A stretch of DNA of 64,000 bases from Pseudomonas tensinigenes (GTDB lineage: Bacteria; Pseudomonadota; Gammaproteobacteria; Pseudomonadales; Pseudomonadaceae). Location of the stretch: assembly GCF_014268445.2 (NCBI RefSeq), contig NZ_CP077089.1, positions 5,563,501 through 5,627,500 of the forward strand, in the 5' to 3' direction. The translations under genes were made by a program, and so were the position numbers. The notes under the pieces were generated by a model. It had not been told where the DNA came from, did not search any database, and was given only the letters and a program-made list of their open reading frames with translations. Within the stretch, counting starts at the first letter, position 1; every line of letters starts with the position of its first letter. Positions 33,818-42,944 of the stretch are shown piece by piece.

Positions 33818-34456
33818 GTGGGCTGGCTGATTCTGGCGCTGATGGGCGCGGTGACGTTTCTCTACGGCGTCAGCACCCATGCGGCGCTGCTGTGCCTGCT
33901 GGTCAAACCGTTGCCAGTGCTGGCGTTACTCGGCTGGTTGCACGATGCGCCGCCCAGCGACTATCGGCGCTGGATCAGTCTGGGTCTGATTTTCTCGCTG
34001 CTGGGTGATGTGTTGCTGGCGTGGCCGGGCGATCTGTTCGTGTTTGGCCTCGGTGCGTTTCTGGTTGCGCATCTGGCTTATCTGAAGGCTTATCTGAGTG
34101 ACTGCAAGCGTCTGGCAATATTGCCGCTGGTGCTTGCCCTGGGAGTGGGTGCGGTGCTGCTGGGGATTCTGATTTCCAGCGGTCTTGGGCCATTGCTGGT
34201 GCCGGTGATTGTTTATGGCACGGCGATCAGCGCGATGCTCTGGCGCGCGCTGGCCCGTTTGGGCACCGATGTGCCGAAACGCTCGGCGTTGCTGGCGGCG
34301 GGCGGTGCGCTGGCGTTTGTGTTCTCGGACAGCGTGATCGGTATTGATCGCTTCGTATCGCCATTCCGCGCCGCGCCATACGTCATCATCCTCAGCTACT
34401 GGCTGGGCCAGTGGGGCATTGCAGCCTCCGCTTTCTCCCAAACTAAACGGATCTGA
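33818..34456 (+). CDS. Lysoplasmalogenase (YhhN family)
   Basis: A 212-residue integral membrane protein with about eight helices, family YhhN/TMEM86, which hydrolyses the vinyl ether bond of lysoplasmalogens. Motifs seen: GLIFSLLGDVLLAWP and ALAFVFSDSVIGIDRF, with the family's conserved aspartates. The start is taken as GTG at 33818 with GGTGA 7 bases upstream; a TTG at 33812 overlapping the preceding stop is too close to that site. The stop codon TGA forms the first bases of a downstream repeat. Confidence 0.78.
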   Translation: MGWLILALMGAVTFLYGVSTHAALLCLLVKPLPVLALLGWLHDAPPSDYRRWISLGLIFSLLGDVLLAWPGDLFVFGLGAFLVAHLAYLKAYLSDCKRLAILPLVLALGVGAVLLGILISSGLGPLLVPVIVYGTAISAMLWRALARLGTDVPKRSALLAAGGALAFVFSDSVIGIDRFVSPFRAAPYVIILSYWLGQWGIAASAFSQTKRI

Positions 34457-34564
34457 TCGTTCCCACGCTCCGCGTGGGAATGCATCCTGTGACGCTCTGC
34501 GTCACTTGCGCAGGGACGCGGAGCGTCCGGGGCGGCATTCCCACGCAGAGCGTGGGAACGATCA
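34454..34564. repeat. REP pair (GATCGTTCCCACGCTC family)
   Basis: Outer arms TGATCGTTCCCACGCTC (34454-34470) and their complement (34548-34564), with smaller internal palindromes (CCACGCTCCGCGTGG). The first three bases are the lysoplasmalogenase stop codon. It probably ends transcription from that gene. Confidence 0.87.
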
Positions 34565-34657
34565 CTGGCAAAAAAACGCTTTATCAGACAACCCAAGCAT
34601 CCCGCCGCCACTTTGGCTAAAATGCCGGCCTTTTCCACCGACACCGCCGGAACCGCC

Positions 34658-35401
34658 GTGAGCAAAGAACCCGATCGTATTTTCGCCAAGCCCTTGGCTC
34701 AGGTACCTGACTTCGCCTTCAACGAAGACGTGGTGCGGGTGTTCCCGGACATGATCAAGCGCTCGGTGCCGGGTTACCCGACCATCGTCGAAAACCTCGG
34801 CGTGCTCGCGGCGCAGTTCGCCCAGCCGAACAGCGTGCTCTATGACCTCGGCTCATCGCTGGGCGCGGTCACTCAAGCCCTGCGTCGTCACGTGCGCACC
34901 GACGGTTGCAGGGTGATCGCTGTGGATAACTCTGCAGCGATGGTCGAACGCTGCCGCGAATACCTCAACGGTCAGGACTCGATGTTCCAGGAGTTGCTGC
35001 CGGTCGAAGTGATCGAAGGCGACATTCTCGCCCTCGATTTTCAACCTGCTTCGGTGGTGGCGCTGAACTTCACCCTGCAATTCATCGCCCCGGATCAGCG
35101 TACGGCATTGCTCTCGCGCATTCGCCAAGCGCTGCTGCCGGGCGGCGCATTGATTCTCTCGGAGAAGCTGCGCTTCAACGATACCGAAGAACATGCGCTG
35201 CTCACCGATCTGCACGTTGCCTTCAAACGCGCCAACGGCTACAGCGAACTGGAAATCGCCCAGAAGCGCAGCGCCATCGAAAACGTCATGAAGCCCGACA
35301 GCCTCGAAGAACACCGCGAACGCCTGCTGGCCGCCGGGTTCTCGAAAGTCGTGCCGTGGTTCCAGTGTCTTAACTTTGCCTCGTTGATTGCCTTGCCATG
35401 A
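34658..35401 (+). CDS. cmoA: Carboxy-S-adenosyl-L-methionine synthase
   Basis: 247 residues from GTG at 34658 ([13 protein letters not shown]), matching the usual CmoA N-terminus; an ATG at 34622 would add 12 residues. It converts SAM and prephenate to carboxy-SAM for tRNA wobble uridine modification. Class I methyltransferase fold with [12 protein letters not shown] (SAM loop) and [21 protein letters not shown] is the CmoA signature. The stop overlaps the cmoB ATG by 4 bases. Confidence 0.93.
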   Translation: MSKEPDRIFAKPLAQVPDFAFNEDVVRVFPDMIKRSVPGYPTIVENLGVLAAQFAQPNSVLYDLGSSLGAVTQALRRHVRTDGCRVIAVDNSAAMVERCREYLNGQDSMFQELLPVEVIEGDILALDFQPASVVALNFTLQFIAPDQRTALLSRIRQALLPGGALILSEKLRFNDTEEHALLTDLHVAFKRANGYSELEIAQKRSAIENVMKPDSLEEHRERLLAAGFSKVVPWFQCLNFASLIALP

Positions 35402-36354
35402 TTGATCTGTCCCCCCTCGCCCGCCGTCTCGCCGGCACACCGCTGGCCGAATGGGCCAACACCCTGCAGGCGCAACTCGACAAGAAAATGGAGAAAGGTC
35501 ACGGCGATCTGGAGCGCTGGCAAAGTGCGCTGGACGCCTTGCCGAAGATTCAGCCGAGCGAAGTGGATCTGCTCAACGGTTTGAAACTCGACACCGATTG
35601 CGACGAGGCAACCCGCGCGCAAATGCGCACCGCGTTGATGGGCCTGTCGCCGTGGCGCAAAGGGCCGTTCGACTTGTTTGGTGTGCACGTCGACACTGAA
35701 TGGCGTTCGGACTGGAAATGGTCGCGCGTCGCCCCGCATCTGGATCTGAAGGGCAAACGCATCCTCGATGTCGGCTGCGGCAACGGCTACTACATGTGGC
35801 GCATGCTCGGTGCCGGCGCGAACAGCGTGATTGGTGTTGACCCGAACTGGTTGTTCTTCTGCCAGTTCCAGGCGGTGCAACGTTATCTGTCAGAGCCGAA
35901 TGCCTGGCACCTGCCCTTTCCGTTCGAAGACCTGCCGCCGAACCTTGAAGGTTTCGACACGGTGTTTTCCATGGGTGTGTTCTACCACCGTCGCTCGCCG
36001 ATCGAGCATTTGCTGGCGCTGAAGGATTGCCTGGTCAAGGGCGGCGAACTGGTGCTGGAAACGCTGGTGGTCGAAGGCGACAAGCATCAGGTGCTGGTGC
36101 CGGAAGATCGCTACGCGCAGATGCGTAACGTGTGGTTCCTGCCGTCGGTGCCGGCGCTGGAGTTGTGGTTGCGTCGTGCGGGGTTTACCGACATTCGTTG
36201 CGTGGATGTGAGCACCACGACGGTTGAAGAACAGCGCGGTACCGAGTGGATGAAGTATCAGTCGTTGAGTGATTTCCTTGATCCGGAAGATCACAGCAAA
36301 ACCATCGAAGGGTTGCCGGCGCCGATGCGCGCGGTGATTGTCGCTCGTAAATAA
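35398..36354 (+). CDS. cmoB: tRNA U34 carboxymethyltransferase
   Basis: 318 residues. It transfers the carboxymethyl group of carboxy-SAM to 5-hydroxyuridine at position 34 of tRNA, giving cmo5U. It has an N-terminal helical domain and a Rossmann methyltransferase domain with [15 protein letters not shown] (about 122-136). Further family marks are [18 protein letters not shown] and [12 protein letters not shown]. It is translationally coupled to cmoA and followed by a REP array. Confidence 0.95.
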   Translation: MIDLSPLARRLAGTPLAEWANTLQAQLDKKMEKGHGDLERWQSALDALPKIQPSEVDLLNGLKLDTDCDEATRAQMRTALMGLSPWRKGPFDLFGVHVDTEWRSDWKWSRVAPHLDLKGKRILDVGCGNGYYMWRMLGAGANSVIGVDPNWLFFCQFQAVQRYLSEPNAWHLPFPFEDLPPNLEGFDTVFSMGVFYHRRSPIEHLLALKDCLVKGGELVLETLVVEGDKHQVLVPEDRYAQMRNVWFLPSVPALELWLRRAGFTDIRCVDVSTTTVEEQRGTEWMKYQSLSDFLDPEDHSKTIEGLPAPMRAVIVARK

Positions 36355-36384
36355 TCCAATCGCCCAAACACCGCAGTGAGCCCA

Positions 36385-36738
36385 CCCCTCACCCCAGCCC
36401 TCTCCCCAAGGAGAGGGAGCCGATCTTTGGGCTTTTCAAGATCTGAGTTCAACTCAATATCCTGGTCGCTATATCTCTGCCAATCGCCTCGCTCAGTCCC
36501 CTCTCTCCCCGGGAGAGGGAGCCGATCTTTGGGCTTTTCAAGATCTGGGCTCAACTCGATATCCTGGTCGCCATATTTCTGCCAATCACCTCGGTCAGTC
36601 CCCTGTACCTCTGGAAGAGGGAGCTGATCGTTGAGCTTTTCAAAACTTGAGTTCGACTCGGAATCTCAGGTCGGCGGACCTCGCCCATCCAGCTCGGTCA
36701 GTCCCCTCTCCCTCCGGGAGAGGGTTAGGGTGAGGGGC
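36385..36738. repeat. Tandem REP array with 102-bp period
   Basis: Three direct units with a 102-base period (GAGCCGATCTTTGGG near 36418 and 36520, GAGCTGATCGTTGAG near 36621) plus a partial fourth. Each holds a CCCTCTCC/GGAGAGGG hairpin and the spacer GCTTTTCAAGATCTG-AG. The spacer is the reverse complement of that at 29891-30060. The right end overlaps the last codons of tadA. Confidence 0.87.
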
Positions 36739-37225
36739 TTTTGGCTCTTCGGGCGCGGAAGAATTCGGTGAGCACCGCGCCACACTCCTCCGCCAACACC
36801 CCCCCCTCATACAACACCCGGTGATTCAAAAAGCCCTGGGTAAAAAACTGCCCCTGACTCTGCACAATCCCCGCCTTCGGTTCCAGCGCGCCATACACCA
36901 CTCGAGCCACTCGCGAATGCACGATCAACCCGGCGCACATGCTGCACGGTTCCAGCGTCACATACAGCGTGCTGCCCGGCAGGCGATAGTTATCCACCGC
37001 CTGCGCCGCCGCACGGATGGCGACCATTTCTGCGTGGGCACTCGGGTCGCTGGTGATGATCGGGCAGTTGAAACCGCGCCCGATGATCTCGCCGTCCTGC
37101 ACCAGCACCGCGCCCACCGGCACTTCGCCGAGGGCTGCGCCTTGTGCGGCGAGGGTCAGGGCTTCGCGCATGAAATCGCGGTCACGGCTACGGTCGATGA
37201 TCGCCGCAGGGCGAATCTGGCGCAT
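36725..37225 (-). CDS. tadA: tRNA adenosine(34) deaminase
   Basis: A 166-residue zinc deaminase that makes inosine at the wobble position of tRNA-Arg. Zinc and catalytic motifs are present: SAHAEM (His and catalytic Glu) and PCSMC. The ATG at 37225 overlaps the stop of the upstream multicopper oxidase gene (TGATG). The last codons (KSPSP-stop) are encoded by the edge of the REP array, so the C-terminal tail seems to have been replaced by repeat sequence. Confidence 0.92.
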   Translation of the reverse strand: MRQIRPAAIIDRSRDRDFMREALTLAAQGAALGEVPVGAVLVQDGEIIGRGFNCPIITSDPSAHAEMVAIRAAAQAVDNYRLPGSTLYVTLEPCSMCAGLIVHSRVARVVYGALEPKAGIVQSQGQFFTQGFLNHRVLYEGGVLAEECGAVLTEFFRARRAKSPSP

Positions 37226-38601
37226 CACTTCACCTCGATGGCGGCCATCAGGCCGGTTTCCATGTGATCGATCACGTGGCAGTGGAACATCCACACACCC
37301 GGATTATCGGCCACCAACGCCACTTGCGCGCGCTCGTTCTTGCCCAGCAGATAGGTGTCGGTGAAGTACGGAATGATCTTGTGCCGGTTCGACGCGATCA
37401 CCTTGAAACTCATACCGTGCAGGTGGATCGGGTGCTGATACTGGGTCATGTTCTTCAATTCGAAGATGTAGCTCTGCCCCAGTTTCAGACTGGCAATCGG
37501 CCGGTCGGCGCAGGTCTTGTCGGTGATGTCCCACGCTTTGCCGTTGATCTGCCACAGACTCGGCGGCCGGCCATTGTCGACGTTGACCGACACCGAACCG
37601 ACCCATTCGAAATTGAAGTTGAGTTTCTCGGCATTGGCCAGGTCCGGCTCAGCCACCGGGTTGGCCGGCAACGCTTTTGGCCAGTCGCTCGGCGCATCGT
37701 TATTGGCCACCGAACGCAGCGTGCCCAGACGCACCGGGCCGTTGCGCAGCGACAATTCTTCGCCCGCCGCCGGCGCCTTGATTGCCAGACAAATACGCAT
37801 ACCCGGGCCAAGCCAGTATTCCTTGCCCAACGGCCGCGGTTCGACGGGGTTGCCGTCCAGCGCATAGATCTGCGCTTCGACGCCGGGAATGTTGATGCGG
37901 TAAGTCAGCGTGTTGTCGAGGTTGAGCAAACGCACCCGGGTGATCTGCCCGGCAGGCAAATCAATCACCGGCAACGGCACACCATTGATCGTCGACAGTC
38001 GCCCCGCCGTGCCGCCGCGCGCGGCTTCTCGCGGGATACTGAACTCGACGAAGTTGCCTTCGTCGTCGATATGCCAATTCTTCAGGCTCAGGGTCTTTTC
38101 GTATTTGAAACCGGTTGGCTCGCGCTCTTCGATGATCAGCGGCCCGACCAATCCGCGCCCCAATTCTTCGCTGCTGCTGACGTGCGGGTGATACCAATAG
38201 CTGCCGGCATCCGGCACGCGGAACTTGTAATCGAAGTATTCGCCCGGCAACACCGGCAGCTGCGACACGTACGGTACGCCGTCCATTTCCAGCGGCAGGC
38301 GAATGCCATGCCAGTGAATCGTGGTCGCCACCGGCAAATGGTTGATGAAGCGCACTCGCAGCCATTCACCCTGACGAACACGCAGCTCGGTGCCCGGCGC
38401 CGATGGGCCGAACGCCCAGGCCTCGGTCTTGTGCCCCGGGACCAGCTCGACGTCCAGCGGTGCGGCGATCAGTTCATAGTCGTGGCCCGCCTCGGCGTCG
38501 GCCATTTTGCCCAGCCAGTAACGCGACGCGCCCCCCGCACCAATGCCAACGACAACAAGACCGGCCAGGCCACCGAGGATTTGGCGACGGGTAAAGGACA
38601 T
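37225..38601 (-). CDS. Multicopper oxidase, Tat-exported
   Basis: 458 residues. A twin-arginine signal (TRRQILGG at about 4-11) sends it folded to the periplasm. Copper ligand motifs: HWHG (96-99), WYHPH (136-140), HPIHLHG (about 392-398) and HCHVIDHMETGLM near the C-terminus, with methionine as axial type 1 ligand. All four copper sites look intact. It is not CopA or CueO by motif, lacking their Met-rich insertion; substrate unknown. It is coupled to tadA by a TGATG overlap. Confidence 0.88.
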   Translation of the reverse strand: MSFTRRQILGGLAGLVVVGIGAGGASRYWLGKMADAEAGHDYELIAAPLDVELVPGHKTEAWAFGPSAPGTELRVRQGEWLRVRFINHLPVATTIHWHGIRLPLEMDGVPYVSQLPVLPGEYFDYKFRVPDAGSYWYHPHVSSSEELGRGLVGPLIIEEREPTGFKYEKTLSLKNWHIDDEGNFVEFSIPREAARGGTAGRLSTINGVPLPVIDLPAGQITRVRLLNLDNTLTYRINIPGVEAQIYALDGNPVEPRPLGKEYWLGPGMRICLAIKAPAAGEELSLRNGPVRLGTLRSVANNDAPSDWPKALPANPVAEPDLANAEKLNFNFEWVGSVSVNVDNGRPPSLWQINGKAWDITDKTCADRPIASLKLGQSYIFELKNMTQYQHPIHLHGMSFKVIASNRHKIIPYFTDTYLLGKNERAQVALVADNPGVWMFHCHVIDHMETGLMAAIEVK

Positions 38602-38718
38602 GAACTCAACTACCTCACGTATCAGCGACGGACCCTGAAGGCCCGTAAAAGGCGAATACGATACACCTGCGGTTGAGAAACAGTAAGGGCGACCTGAGGC
38701 CGCACTTACCCTTCGGGA

Positions 38719-39009
38719 TCAGGGCCGCAGGCCGGTAATCAAGTGCACTACGCCACGTTCCTGCAGCATGACACCCGCGACACCGGCATCGCTCAGCGCC
38801 TGGCGATCCATACGCGTCAGATCGCGCAACGTCACCCGCACCCGAGTCAACGCCACCGGTTGCTGCGACTTGAGGTTATCCGCGCCTCCAAGTGCCGCGA
38901 TGATCGCTGCGCTCAATCCACTGTCAGGCTCGGCCTGCACTTTCGGTACGTCGGCCACGAGATCCGGAGTCAGGGCTTTCCAGAACGCCTTCTGCAATTT
39001 ATCGAACAT
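38719..39009 (-). CDS. EIIB-like PTS protein lacking the phosphorylated cysteine
   Basis: 96 residues resembling the glucose-type EIIB fold (AALGGADNLKSQQPVALTRVRV, then DAGVAGVMLQ). In true EIIB the motif is Cys-x-Thr-Arg-x-Arg; here the cysteine position is Ala53 (A-L-T-R-V-R), and the protein has no cysteine at all. It cannot carry phosphate in the usual way, so a regulatory or binding role is likely. It is the last gene of the trehalose cluster, 2 bases after the EIIA-HPr-EI gene. Confidence 0.72.
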   Translation of the reverse strand: MFDKLQKAFWKALTPDLVADVPKVQAEPDSGLSAAIIAALGGADNLKSQQPVALTRVRVTLRDLTRMDRQALSDAGVAGVMLQERGVVHLITGLRP

Positions 39010-39011
39010 GT

Positions 39012-41549
39012 TCAGTTCTCCAGAACCGGTAAAGTATCGGCTGCCGCCTCGTGATACAGGTGCAGCGCCTCACGCACTTGTTCAGCACTCTCGAGCCCCA
39101 GCACTTGTTCGGCTATGGCCTTGCAGTCGAGCAGATTCACCTCGCGCACCGCCGCTTTGATCGCGGGAATCTGCGGCACGCTCACGGACAACTCATCCAC
39201 GCCAAGCCCCAGCAGTAGCGGCACCGCGAGCCGCTCGGAGGCCATCGCACCACACACGCCCACCCATTTGCCATGGGCGTGCGCGGCTTCGACGGTCATG
39301 GCAATCAGGCGCAGTACCGAGGGATGAAAGCTGTCCGCCTGACTGGCCAGGCGCGGATGATCGCGATCCATCGCCAGGGTGTATTGCGTCAGATCGTTGG
39401 TGCCGATCGAAAAAAAATCCACATGCGGCGCAAATCGGTCAGCCATCAATGCCGCCGCCGGGACTTCGATCATGATACCCAGCTTCGGCAGTTGGCCAAG
39501 ATTCAGCGCCCGGGCTTGCTCCTCCAGTATCTGCCGGGCCTGACGCAATTCCGCAAGCTGGGTAACCATCGGCAACATGATGTGCAGACGCGTCAGGCCG
39601 ACACTGCCGAGGATCGCCCGAAACTGCTCGCGCAACAGGTCCGGTCGCGCCAGACACAATCGGATCCCGCGCAGTCCGAGGAACGGATTGGTTTCACTGT
39701 CCATCGGCACGTACGCCAGCGGCTTGTCGCCGCCGACATCCAGCGTGCGCACCACCAGATTATGCGCGGGGCCTACCGCCCGGGCGATGGCGTTGTAGGT
39801 CGACACTTGTTCGTCGCGCGTGGGGGCATGATTGCGATCCAGATACAGAAACTCCGAACGCAAAAGCCCCACGCCTGCAGCGCCCAAGGTCATCGCCTGC
39901 TCGGTTTCGCTCAGCGATGCGACGTTGGCTGTCACCTCGACGTGATGCCCGTCGCGGGTATGGGCCGCCAGCGCCGCCTGCGCGTGTTCATGCTGATGGC
40001 GCAGACGTTGTCGCTCATGCCGGGCCTGCCATTGACTGATGACTACGGCACCCGGATTCAGCTGCAACTCGCCTTTGTCGGCATCGAGTAATACCTGGGC
40101 GCCATTGGCTAACGCGAGCATTTGCGCAGGCATCCCGCAGATCGCTGGCAGACCCCACGCTCGGGCCAGAATGGCCACATGACTGGTCGCCCCGCCGCCC
40201 ACCGTGGCGAACCCCAACACCTTGTCGGTATCGAGTCCGGCGGTTTGCGAAGGCGTCAGTTGATCGGCGATCAGGATTGTCCCGGCCGGCAGCGCCAGCG
40301 CCTGCTCGCTGACCCCGAGGATCAGTTTCAGGACCCGCGAGCCGACATCAGCCAGATCCGCCGCCCTTTCCGCCAGCAACGAAGTCCCGAGTTGCTGGAA
40401 AAGTACCGCTGTCGACTCGGTGGCTGCGCGCCAGGCAAACGCTGCACTTTTGCCCTCAACGATCAACGCCTGAGCCTGATCGAGCAGGCCTGGATCGGCG
40501 AGGAGTTCCTGGTGCGCCTTGAAAATTTCCGCCTGAGCGTCGCTGCCGGCAATGTCGCGCAGATGCTGCAAGGCCATATCGGCCTCGATCAGCGCGTTTG
40601 CCAGTGTTTCGCGCTCAATATGCGGACCGACGCCAAACGTATTCACCTCGAGCCTCGGCTCGCTGATCTGCATCACTTGCCCCAACGCCGAACCGGGTGA
40701 GGCACAGACCCCGCGTAGCACCGTCAGGGTTTCTGGCTCGACGGACTCGACTGTCGCCGCCGTCGTCGGAGCGGTCACCGCTTCGCCGCATCCCTCGGCC
40801 AGCAATCGGGCCAGCGTGTTGACCGCGACATCCGCGTCTTCGCCCAGCGCACTCACCTGCACGCTGTCACCCCAAGCCGTCTGCAACGCCATGATCGCCA
40901 CCAATGACTTGGCGTTGGCTTCAGCCTGCTGTCTGTGCAAATAAATCCGCGCCGAAAAAGCCTTTGCCGCCTGCGCCAGAACGGCCGCCGGACGTGCGTG
41001 CAGACCATTGGGGTTGGGCAGTCTCAGCAACGGCGAAAACAGCCTTTCACCTTCGGCCCCCACCGACGCTTCGCTGGTCACCTCTGGATTGGCAAGGCTC
41101 AGCAGCGGCTGGCCGGTTTCGACCAGACCGGTTGGCGCGGCCAGCCAAGTGAATGGCTCACCGCTGACCACCAACATCAGGGTCATCAGGCTGCGGGCGT
41201 GCAGCGCAATGTAATCGGCGTCGAACTCGATCAGCGCCTGCCCGGCTTCAACCCGCTGACCTTCCTCGACCCGTCGGCTAAACCCCTGCCCCGCCAGGTT
41301 CACCGTATCCAGACCGATGTGCATCAATACCTGAACTCCGTTGTCATCGGTGATGCTCACCGCATGCCCGCTGGCCTGCACGGTGCTGACCACCCCGGCC
41401 AGCGGCGCGCACAGCGTTGCCGAAGTCGGGTCGATGCACAGGCCGTCGCCGATCACTCGGCTGGAGAACACTTGATCCGGCACTTGATCAAGCGGTATCA
41501 GCACGCCGGACAAAGGTGCCAGCAATTGCAATTGTTGGGGTGTGGCCAT
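39012..41549 (-). CDS. PTS EIIA-HPr-enzyme I fusion (NagF-like)
   Basis: An 845-residue cytoplasmic phosphotransferase. The order is EIIA-Glc domain (about 8-150, LMHIGLDTV with the active His), HPr (about 170-255, NPNGLHARPAA with its His) and enzyme I (about 285-845, GGATSHVAILARAWGLPAI with the active His, and the PEP-binding barrel with LGLRGIRLCL). It thus brings phosphate from PEP to the EIIB of the trehalose transporter. The architecture is that of NagF in the GlcNAc system of P. aeruginosa. The ATG at 41549 has AGGTGA 7 bases upstream. Confidence 0.9.
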   Translation of the reverse strand: MATPQQLQLLAPLSGVLIPLDQVPDQVFSSRVIGDGLCIDPTSATLCAPLAGVVSTVQASGHAVSITDDNGVQVLMHIGLDTVNLAGQGFSRRVEEGQRVEAGQALIEFDADYIALHARSLMTLMLVVSGEPFTWLAAPTGLVETGQPLLSLANPEVTSEASVGAEGERLFSPLLRLPNPNGLHARPAAVLAQAAKAFSARIYLHRQQAEANAKSLVAIMALQTAWGDSVQVSALGEDADVAVNTLARLLAEGCGEAVTAPTTAATVESVEPETLTVLRGVCASPGSALGQVMQISEPRLEVNTFGVGPHIERETLANALIEADMALQHLRDIAGSDAQAEIFKAHQELLADPGLLDQAQALIVEGKSAAFAWRAATESTAVLFQQLGTSLLAERAADLADVGSRVLKLILGVSEQALALPAGTILIADQLTPSQTAGLDTDKVLGFATVGGGATSHVAILARAWGLPAICGMPAQMLALANGAQVLLDADKGELQLNPGAVVISQWQARHERQRLRHQHEHAQAALAAHTRDGHHVEVTANVASLSETEQAMTLGAAGVGLLRSEFLYLDRNHAPTRDEQVSTYNAIARAVGPAHNLVVRTLDVGGDKPLAYVPMDSETNPFLGLRGIRLCLARPDLLREQFRAILGSVGLTRLHIMLPMVTQLAELRQARQILEEQARALNLGQLPKLGIMIEVPAAALMADRFAPHVDFFSIGTNDLTQYTLAMDRDHPRLASQADSFHPSVLRLIAMTVEAAHAHGKWVGVCGAMASERLAVPLLLGLGVDELSVSVPQIPAIKAAVREVNLLDCKAIAEQVLGLESAEQVREALHLYHEAAADTLPVLEN

Positions 41550-41611
41550 GGACGTCACCTGCAGTTTGTTCTCTGAAGTGCCCGTGGAGCGCAACGCCCC
41601 ACCAGCATCGC

Positions 41612-42835
41612 TTATTTCCACCAGTATTCGACCTGCAATCCGACGTTCGCACCGTGGCGAGCGGTGCCGAAGGCACCGGTGTCCGACAGCGCCGAGCCCT
41701 TGGCCAGTTCATTGGCCGCCCGCTTGGCGGCCTCGTTCCAGGTGGCGTAGGTGTAATACAGACGCACCTCGGGCCGCGCCCAGAATTCCGGCCCCTTGGG
41801 GGACCAGGTTGGGGCCACGGTGAACTTGCTCAGCTTGCGCGTGCCGCCCGCTGCTTCGACTTGATCGTGGCCCAGCTCGGTCACCAGTTTGAATTGTTCG
41901 GTGAGCGCATAAGTCGGCCGCACACCCAGGGATATCCAGTTCTGGTCAGCGCCGTCCGGGCGAATGTCTTTCTGATACACCGCCTCGATCTGACCACCGA
42001 AGCGCGGCGTCACCTGCCAATCGAAAAACTCGACGATCCGGTAACTCTTGTTGCTGTCGTCCAGCCTGACGTTGCCGGTGTAGCCCAACCCGGTGCCGGG
42101 CCCTTCCCCGTATTGCAGGGCGAGTTTGTTCTTGCCGCCGAAAAAGTCCTTCTGCACATGCTGGGTGGTGACCGCCCAGCCCCGGTGTGCATCGCGACTG
42201 TCGGGTTTGGCGATGAAGCTCAAGCCGAACTCAAGCGCTCCGCCCGGATTGCTATCGAACCCGGCCACGTTGAAGTCGTGCCGGTTGATGTAGTCCTTCT
42301 GGTACAGGTTGTCCTTGCGTGAAAAGGCGTAGCTGTATTTCAGATCGCCGATCAGTACGTCTTCGACGCCGCCACCCGTGGCGCTCTGGTTCCAGTAATA
42401 GAAGTCGGAAATGTGGATGTCATTACGTTTGTAGTAGCGACGCCCGGCCCACAGTGAACCACCGTTGAGCGCAGGCAGGTTCGACCACTGTGTGTACAGC
42501 TGTGGCAGGCGCACCGAGCCGTTGTCTTCGTTGAACGTCAGGCTGTGGTTGTAGCGGTTGTACAACGAGGCCATGCCGTCGACGCTGAACACCGAGCCGT
42601 CGTCGAAGGTGTACAGATCCTGACGCAACTCCAGTTCGCCGTACTGCTCGCATTCGTTACCCAGGCGGTATTTGGTTTGCGCCCCCGGCAACTGAAAACA
42701 CGATTGGCCGCCGCCCTTGAGCGAGTTGCCGAAGCCACTGCGCAGGTAACCGCCGAACTCCAGCGCGGGTGACGACTGTGGGAGCGCGAGGCATATACCT
42801 GCGATTGCAAGGCTGCGATTTATTGTTGTTTTCAT
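41612..42835 (-). CDS. Maltoporin-like (LamB family) outer membrane porin
   Basis: A 407-residue outer membrane beta-barrel with signal peptide ending near SPA-LEFGG. LamB features: LEFGGYLRSGFGNS at the mature N-terminus, a Cys pair in the first loop (SCFQLPG, NECEQYGEL), WAGRRYYKRNDIHISDFYYW, and a closing VGLQVEYWWK. In this cluster its likely substrate is trehalose or other alpha-glucosides. The ATG at 42835 begins the signal peptide MKTTINRS; an ATG 12 bases upstream lacks a ribosome binding site. Confidence 0.87.
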   Translation of the reverse strand: MKTTINRSLAIAGICLALPQSSPALEFGGYLRSGFGNSLKGGGQSCFQLPGAQTKYRLGNECEQYGELELRQDLYTFDDGSVFSVDGMASLYNRYNHSLTFNEDNGSVRLPQLYTQWSNLPALNGGSLWAGRRYYKRNDIHISDFYYWNQSATGGGVEDVLIGDLKYSYAFSRKDNLYQKDYINRHDFNVAGFDSNPGGALEFGLSFIAKPDSRDAHRGWAVTTQHVQKDFFGGKNKLALQYGEGPGTGLGYTGNVRLDDSNKSYRIVEFFDWQVTPRFGGQIEAVYQKDIRPDGADQNWISLGVRPTYALTEQFKLVTELGHDQVEAAGGTRKLSKFTVAPTWSPKGPEFWARPEVRLYYTYATWNEAAKRAANELAKGSALSDTGAFGTARHGANVGLQVEYWWK

Positions 42836-42944
42836 AAGCCATCCCATTGTTTTTATTGTGTGCTTGCATGAATTCAGCGCGCAAAACTCCCCCGCGCAGG
42901 GCTCTGCGTGTTTTTTTTGGAAACGTTGGTGTTGCTGTCAGGGA

